Positions 58,493-64,000 of a DNA stretch of 64,000 nucleotides are shown piece after piece. Under the pieces are notes generated by a model. That model saw only the letters and a list, made by a program, of their open reading frames with translations. It was not told where the DNA came from and ran no database searches. The stretch is from contig JAQGDQ010000715.1 in the NCBI GenBank assembly GCA_030141605.1, forward strand, positions 44,416-108,415, in the 5' to 3' direction. This DNA comes from Tubiluchus corallicola. Taxonomy: Eukaryota; Priapulida; Priapulimorpha; Priapulimorphida; Tubiluchidae. The position numbers and the translations under genes are program-made. Position 1 is the first letter of the stretch, and each line of letters opens with the position of its first letter.

Positions 58493-59487
58493 CAAGGCTG
58501 GCAGTACGGAACGGTACGAAATTACGGTATTTTTTCCAGCCTATTCTGTACCATTTTACTCAGGTTCTTGTAATGTTTTTTGGTCAGCAAATCAGCATGA
58601 CGATTTGTTTTTCCTCTTGGGTGGGGACTTGAGGTACTCCCTAATTAACACATAACACCCAAACAAAGAATGATTCGCTTTGAATGCAAAAGCGGTAAGT
58701 TGTTTATAAGCGCTGGTTGTCATTTCCCGTCCCTTACATTTATTGTTATAAACTGGGTATATTGCTTACACCTATTCATGTCGCTGCTCTAACTGCTATT
58801 TCTGAAAATTGTAGAGGAATATACTGCCGTACACGATTACTCATTTTTCCTGTGCCATTTTGACCAGCATTCGTTCTTATCTCAAAAAATCTGCATAGCT
58901 TGAGTGCAACATGAATTAAAGATTTGCTTTGCCAACGAAAGAAATTCAAGACGTACCGACCTAACATGTTTACCTGCATAGATTGCGTGGTATAGTTACA
59001 AATGTTTTAGGCAAGACACTAAATTTGAATCATCATTAAAAATTTGTCACTAGTGAGCACATAACTTAAGACAACCATTAAAATCTAGTTTTAATGACCT
59101 TAACTCATCCTGTTTGCCACAAAATTACTTATTGAGAAAAAATAACTCAAAATAAATTTGTATCTTGTCTTTATATATTTTAATTTCATGCAACTTTTGT
59201 AACCTAAAATAATTAGCAGGAAATTCAAACAGTAGTTCTGTTTCTATAGTATGCATAAATTCAAAACATTAATTGATAAACTTATTGTTTTTGCTATTAA
59301 CTTTTATGCCACACTTTATCTTTTTATAGTAGATCCTACATGCACTTGGTACGGAATATCGGTATGATATTTTATCGTGCTAGTACTTTACGATTTGATT
59401 TTGTAGGTACGGTACGGAATTATGGTACAGTGTTTTTTAAAGGTACGCAGTACGGTATTTTTGCACTGTACCGTACTGCCAGCATTG
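58493..59487. mobile_element. hAT-like non-autonomous element, 995 bp
   Basis: The left terminus caaggctggcagtacggaac and the reverse complement of the right (caatgctggcagtacggtac) match at 18 of 20. Flanks 58485-58492 (ccattaag) and 59488-59495 (ctattaag) are a 7-of-8 target duplication. Sub-terminal acggtacg/gtacggta words recur. No transposase frame; it contains a 27-bp piece of the 54774 element. Confidence 0.85.
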
Positions 59488-59495
59488 CTATTAAG

Positions 59496-60960
59496 AAAAA
59501 TAAGCACCTGATTAAGACCTCAGAGGAAGAGGGGCTTAGAAACTGAGATGTACTAGAGACCACTGTTATAGTGCAGTAGAAGAGGTGGACCCCGGCCTAC
59601 ACCCTTAAGATTTCACGTGTAACTAACGAATATGCCGGTTTTGAGTTTGTTTCCCTTTAAAATACAGCTTGTGAATTACTTTAGTGAAGTCTACTCATTC
59701 AATAGTGAGTTAATGTAGGAAAAATATCGCACTGCATCGCGTTGCTTGTTTTCAGCGTGAAATTTTTTGTACTAAACTATTGTACTAGGTTTTACATTGA
59801 TTTTTTAAGCAAAACGTTATGCGTTGTTCACATTAAGAAAGAGAAGTTGTGAGCCTATAGTCTAATAATGTAATGTATCAGTTAGTTCTCGTGTTCCTAA
59901 TAAAACAGCGATTACGTAATTATACAATTTAGGACTAATTTTTACTGTCAGTATTATTGTCCTCTTAAATCTCTTTTTACAACATTAAACAAGCCCATAA
60001 GACGTTTGATTCAAGACTGTGTGGAACAGAAACAGAAAAAGAATACTCATTGCCAATACAGCAACGTCACAAAATATACCAACAGTGCTGCCACCACAGT
60101 CATCTGATCGCCTTTTCTACCTGGTGTCTGATTAAATGTTTTTAAACGCATGCACGCATTTTACACACATATGTGAATCATACACACTCACGCACGCATA
60201 AGTGGAGAACTATAAGGTTCAGCAAAATTACAAAAAGACAAAATTACAAATAGTTCAAACAAGAAAAAATTTATTAAAGACTATTTACACTATTTACAAA
60301 CAACTAAATCCGGTACTTCAAATCCATCCTGAGGCAAGGCGAAATAAGTAAGGTCCAATAAATCTCATATGGTATCAGTGGTTTCCGCGATAGACAAGCA
60401 ATCTAGAAAAGAAATTGCAAAATTACTATACATCTTCAGAAGAAAATAGTACATACACGTACTTTAGAAATTTCGTGTATTAACCTAACATTTTTATTCA
60501 AACTCACGTCTGGCGCCTTCCCAATTTAATTATTTGATTAAACTGAAATTTATAGACCTTGACAGAAGAATTAAAACAAAATGGAAGTTGCCGACAAAAA
60601 GTCATACATCTGTGGGGCTACATGGATGAATAACAGCATTTAAAAAGTTGCCGTCCCATATAGCGGCAACTTTGTAGAAATTATGATTAATTATAGTTAT
60701 GTACATTGCCGAAAGTAAAACTTTTTTAATTTGACGTGAACCTGGGTTGACACTAGGCTTAATGGCTGGCAGTTTTTGAAAAACGAATAAAGTTTTGTAA
60801 AACGTTTCAATGTAGAGCAACTATTTAGCAGAAATAGGCGGTAAAATATTCACTTTTAACATTACAATAAAATTAGTACAGTTCTTGTGATTTTTTGAAG
60901 CCGATTTTGCTACATTTACTTCGAAACACATCTTCTAGTCTAAAAATGCCTGCTTCCCAC
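59496..60960. other. Intergenic, no gene seen
   Basis: AT-rich sequence; no exon with coding-like composition. Confidence 0.5.
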
Positions 60961-60969
60961 TTGTGCCAT

Positions 60970-61125
60970 CTATTGAGCGTTTTTCTCAACTTCCATTATG
61001 TAGTCCTCAGTAAAAACCTTGTATTGAAGAATTATTGATGGGTCACAATCAAAATTTTCACGTTGTAATGCGAAATGTTCCTGCCTAATCGATGTTGCAC
61101 TAAAGACTGGGATTATTCCCCACAT
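60970..61125 (-). CDS. Short unidentified open frame, 51 codons
   Basis: Starts MWGIIPVFSATSIRQEHFAL and ends EVEKNAQ-stop. Composition is protein-like for such AT-rich surroundings, and the frame stays open upstream to a possible acceptor (ttctttgtgacaatag). A second protein-like frame lies about 80-180 nt further upstream on this strand (NVNVLQLALQLYLNNTQ, FCAAGEMIEEEKI-stop). The two do not join in one frame. Probably a decayed gene; family not recognised. Confidence 0.22.
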   Translation of the reverse strand: MWGIIPVFSATSIRQEHFALQRENFDCDPSIILQYKVFTEDYIMEVEKNAQ

Positions 61126-62093
61126 TCCTTTACTATTGTCACAAAGAACAAAAGGTCAAAATGATGTTCAAACCTGAAAAATAGTCTTTATTTTCTCTAA
61201 ATTTTTTCTTCCTCAATCATTTCACCAGCTGCACAGAATATGTGTTGAGTGTTGTTTAAATACAACTGTAATGCTAATTGTAATACATTTACGTTAACTA
61301 TTCCACAGTTACAAGTGGGTTGGTTTTTTTCTAGAAAGCATTACGGTATTTTCTTACTTATGTATTTCTTTCTGCACCTGTTGAAGTCCGCGAGGGATGA
61401 AAACTTATGCAGAAAATAAAGATTATTTTTGAGACCTAAAGGACATTTTAACCTTTTGCACTTGAGTGCGTGTTAATCACGTTTAAGCTTAGACTTTTAC
61501 TTCAATTCTTGTGAAGATGAAGACCTCTAAAGATTGAATCGTCCAAAGCAAATAGGACAACGAACAAAAAATTTGTGAGTTAGGGGGGGCTATGCAGAAG
61601 TCTGCAAGCAAGAATGTTCATTTTCTAGCTACTCTTGTGTCGTCATCAGGCCTTATTTGGACGTCACCCAGTGCTTGTGGATGCCTGTATGTCTTATTCA
61701 ATATTTCTCAAAATTTTCCGGCTTAGCTGCATCGCAAGTCTAAACCTTCATGTAAATTAATTTGTTTTTGATATATATTCATATATAGACATTCAACACT
61801 GTTTGTTATATTGTATTAGTAAATAAAGTAAAAACAGTGGGAAGGCAGAGTTTTAACTGCCGGCAGCCTCGCAAAACTCCTGTTGTAGAGCTTAGGTATC
61901 CACGATACGTAAATCTGTCTTGCTTTTGTTAATTCTGTTACAGTGGAATGTTGCTTCCTCCATAATATAACCCTGCCTCGTCATGATAACATTGCACATC
62001 ATTGACGACGATGAGTACGAAGGAGGTTAATGAATTCTTTTGTCTCCTATTTAGCTCAGCACAGTTATAAGTGGCATTTTTAGCCTATTGTAG

Positions 62094-62258
62094 TAGGCAC
62101 TAGTCTGTGGAATTAAAACTTTAAACGCTTGTGGCGTCATTGCTAGCCTAATATCGTTGACATTGTCACCGCTAGGCACTAGTCTGTGGAGTTAAAACTT
62201 TAAACGCTTGTGTCGTCATTGCTAGCCTAATATTGTTGACATTGGTAATACCGCTAGG
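62094..62258. repeat. 79-bp tandem duplication
   Basis: taggcactagtctgtggaat... begins at 62094 and again at 62173, with only a few differences over the unit. Confidence 0.9.
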
Positions 62259-63071
62259 TATAAAATACTTTTTTTAATCTTTGCAAAAAAACAAAACGAA
62301 AAGTTAGACAAAAGCTATCACCTGTCTTTTGTTTCTAGACCATTTAGCAAACCAATGGTCATGTTTCACGTAGCAGTAGCATTTGCTGTAAAAATTAAAC
62401 AGTTTTTTAGTTAAACACTAACCAGTGTTGAATTCTCTTTTAAACGATATTTGGACAAATAACCAATGTTTTACATTTGTATATAACATCGCCTTTTTCA
62501 CAATGAGTGCTGTACCTGGCAGAAACATACCTCAAAGGATTTTACTACAATTCGATAACGTGAATCGTACTACCTGAAGTTATAACAGGTCAGACATTTT
62601 TAATTTGGTCGACCGAGCTTTAGCTCGATTAAGCATGTCTGGCTCTGCTGGTAGGTTATACCTTTCGGATACATATGCATACTTGCTAGAAAAATTACAC
62701 ATCATGGAACGATAAACTACACATTCAAAAACTGATAGTACAACCAGTGTTTCCACTGCTGTGAGCAATAGTCTTATGCAATAAATGGAATTTACAATTA
62801 AAAACACAAATGAGGCTTAATTAATTACATAAGTACATAAAACTTCACATTTCATTTTACAGAGTTTGGAAAATTTAACACATTTACTAATAGGAAAATA
62901 GGTGGCAGCCATTCGGTAAAAAACATGTACGTAGTGTCCTTACAATGCTTGGCCTTTCTTGTTTGGTGTAGGTGGCTTTTGATAACAATCGACTATTGAA
63001 GGTGTTGTGCGTATACAGTAATTTCTTTTTAGTGGGTTATATGTCAATTTTATGCTGAAATAAAAAATGAA

Positions 63072-63395
63072 TTAAAATCGAATTGAACTGTACTTTAAAA
63101 CGTGCGAATTTTCGGTACAATGATTATGTAATACATACTTCCAGAATCCGCCTTTAGGTTTGTGTAGCCTACGTAGCTTTCGCCTTGCCGTGTTTGGCAC
63201 ACCATCCCTAAAAACGACAAAAGCACTACAGTAAACACATTGTTGATAGCTTATAGTTGCACCTTTGAAGTTTCTAACCTCTCGCGTTTGAGGTGCGGTC
63301 CTTGATTCGGTTACAGCAAATGCGGTCCTTGATCCCGCTACAACATCTTTGTTTTGTTCGCTTGTTTCGTTGTGACAGTAACATTTGTTTTCCAA
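63072..63395 (-). CDS. Unidentified open frame with possible splice sites, 107 codons
   Basis: Met-initiated frame (MENKCYCHNETSEQNKD). It contains a duplicated ESRTA / GSRTA phrase and a basic stretch ARRKLRRLHKPKGGFW. A pyrimidine-rich acceptor (gtcgtttttag) and a donor (GTATGT) sit inside it, so the real coding may be spliced differently. Family not recognised. Confidence 0.25.
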   Translation of the reverse strand: MENKCYCHNETSEQNKDVVAGSRTAFAVTESRTAPQTREVRNFKGATISYQQCVYCSAFVVFRDGVPNTARRKLRRLHKPKGGFWKYVLHNHCTENSHVLKYSSIRF

Positions 63396-63599
63396 TTCAT
63401 TTCTCGTATTCTGCGTGCACGCGCTTTGACAGCTTTCAAAGAAAAGTAAATGTAAACTTTCTATAAAGTTGAATTTTCAACTGTTCTAAATGTTTAAAAT
63501 AAATAATTTAGTTTTGCACTTTTTGCTATTTTAGTTATGCAATAGCCTAACGCACGCCTAAAATATTTTTAACTAAAAATGCTGTTTTTACCAGCCTTC

Positions 63600-63668
63600 T
63601 AATCAATCAATCAAAAAGTTATCCAATCAATCAATGAATCACTGGATCGATCAATCAATTAATCAATC
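63600..63668. repeat. (ATCA)n tetranucleotide repeat
   Basis: aatcaatcaatca units with a few changes. Followed by scattered ATT/GTC triplets to about 63900, and a TATA/CATATA run at the window end. Confidence 0.85.
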
Positions 63669-64000
63669 ACATCTGGCTGATAAAGCAGACATGATTACCC
63701 GCGTTCTTAAAATTAGGTAATGTTCTTGGTATTGTTGTCATCATTTTCTGATGTTACCATTGTCGCCGTCGTCGTCACTGCCATTTTAATTGACATGCCA
63801 TTGCCGCTGTTATTATCATTGCTATTGTAATCGATGATGTCATTGTCGTCACTGTTGCTATAGTTGTCATTGTCTTTTTCGATAAAATCGTCATCATTTT
63901 ATGATTTTAAATTTCAAAAGTAGGATACTCAGATTTCCTTGGTTTTCGTTGATCCGACATCTGATCCGTAGCCATATATATACATATATATATACATATA

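Overview
The window is nuclear DNA from an invertebrate animal. It is AT-rich, its genes are split by GT-AG introns of about 0.2-4 kb, intergenic space is long, microsatellites are abundant, and there are decayed LINEs and hAT-type short elements. The protein families (Kazal modules, vWA, zona-pellucida ZP-N) are metazoan. The LINE remnants and interstitial CCCTAA-like repeats suit an aquatic invertebrate, but the phylum cannot be fixed from the sequence alone. Five protein genes can be modelled; most other long open frames are shadows or translated microsatellites.

Layout. 1-6385: no convincing gene, a long (CT)n tract. 6386-10305 (+): secreted Kazal-module protein with tandemly duplicated exons, two of which carry a one-base frame break. 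10306-14792: 3' flank, a 39-bp minisatellite, an unidentified ORF. 14793-20372 (+): an intact paralogue with two Kazal modules; its introns hold two hAT-like MITEs with 8-bp target duplications and a CR1/L2/Jockey-type LINE scrap. 23887-27704 (+): secreted protein with a Gly/Cys-rich segment and a complete vWA domain with an intact MIDAS; a possible last exon occurs twice (28051 and 29538), flanking the next gene. 28343-28951 (-): intronless GNAT acetyltransferase of the Mpr1 type, best known from fungi. 34127-44352 (-): five-exon type I membrane protein with signal peptide, a lone ZP-N module, one transmembrane helix and a cytoplasmic tail of about 600 residues. 44353-64000: no firm gene; a homopurine block, a tRNA-like and a 5S-like relic, a LINE reverse-transcriptase remnant, large trinucleotide arrays, a 995-bp hAT-like element, a purine-rich tandem repeat and a few short open frames.

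Three neighbouring plus-strand genes (two Kazal proteins and the vWA protein) encode secreted, cysteine-containing proteins, and the ZP-N protein displays a polymerisation-type module at the cell surface. A local group of extracellular-matrix or secretory genes is a reasonable inference, but the sequence does not show that they act together. The most unusual items are the ZP-N-only receptor-like protein, the intronless Mpr1-like enzyme between duplicated exon copies, and the Kazal gene caught expanding and decaying.
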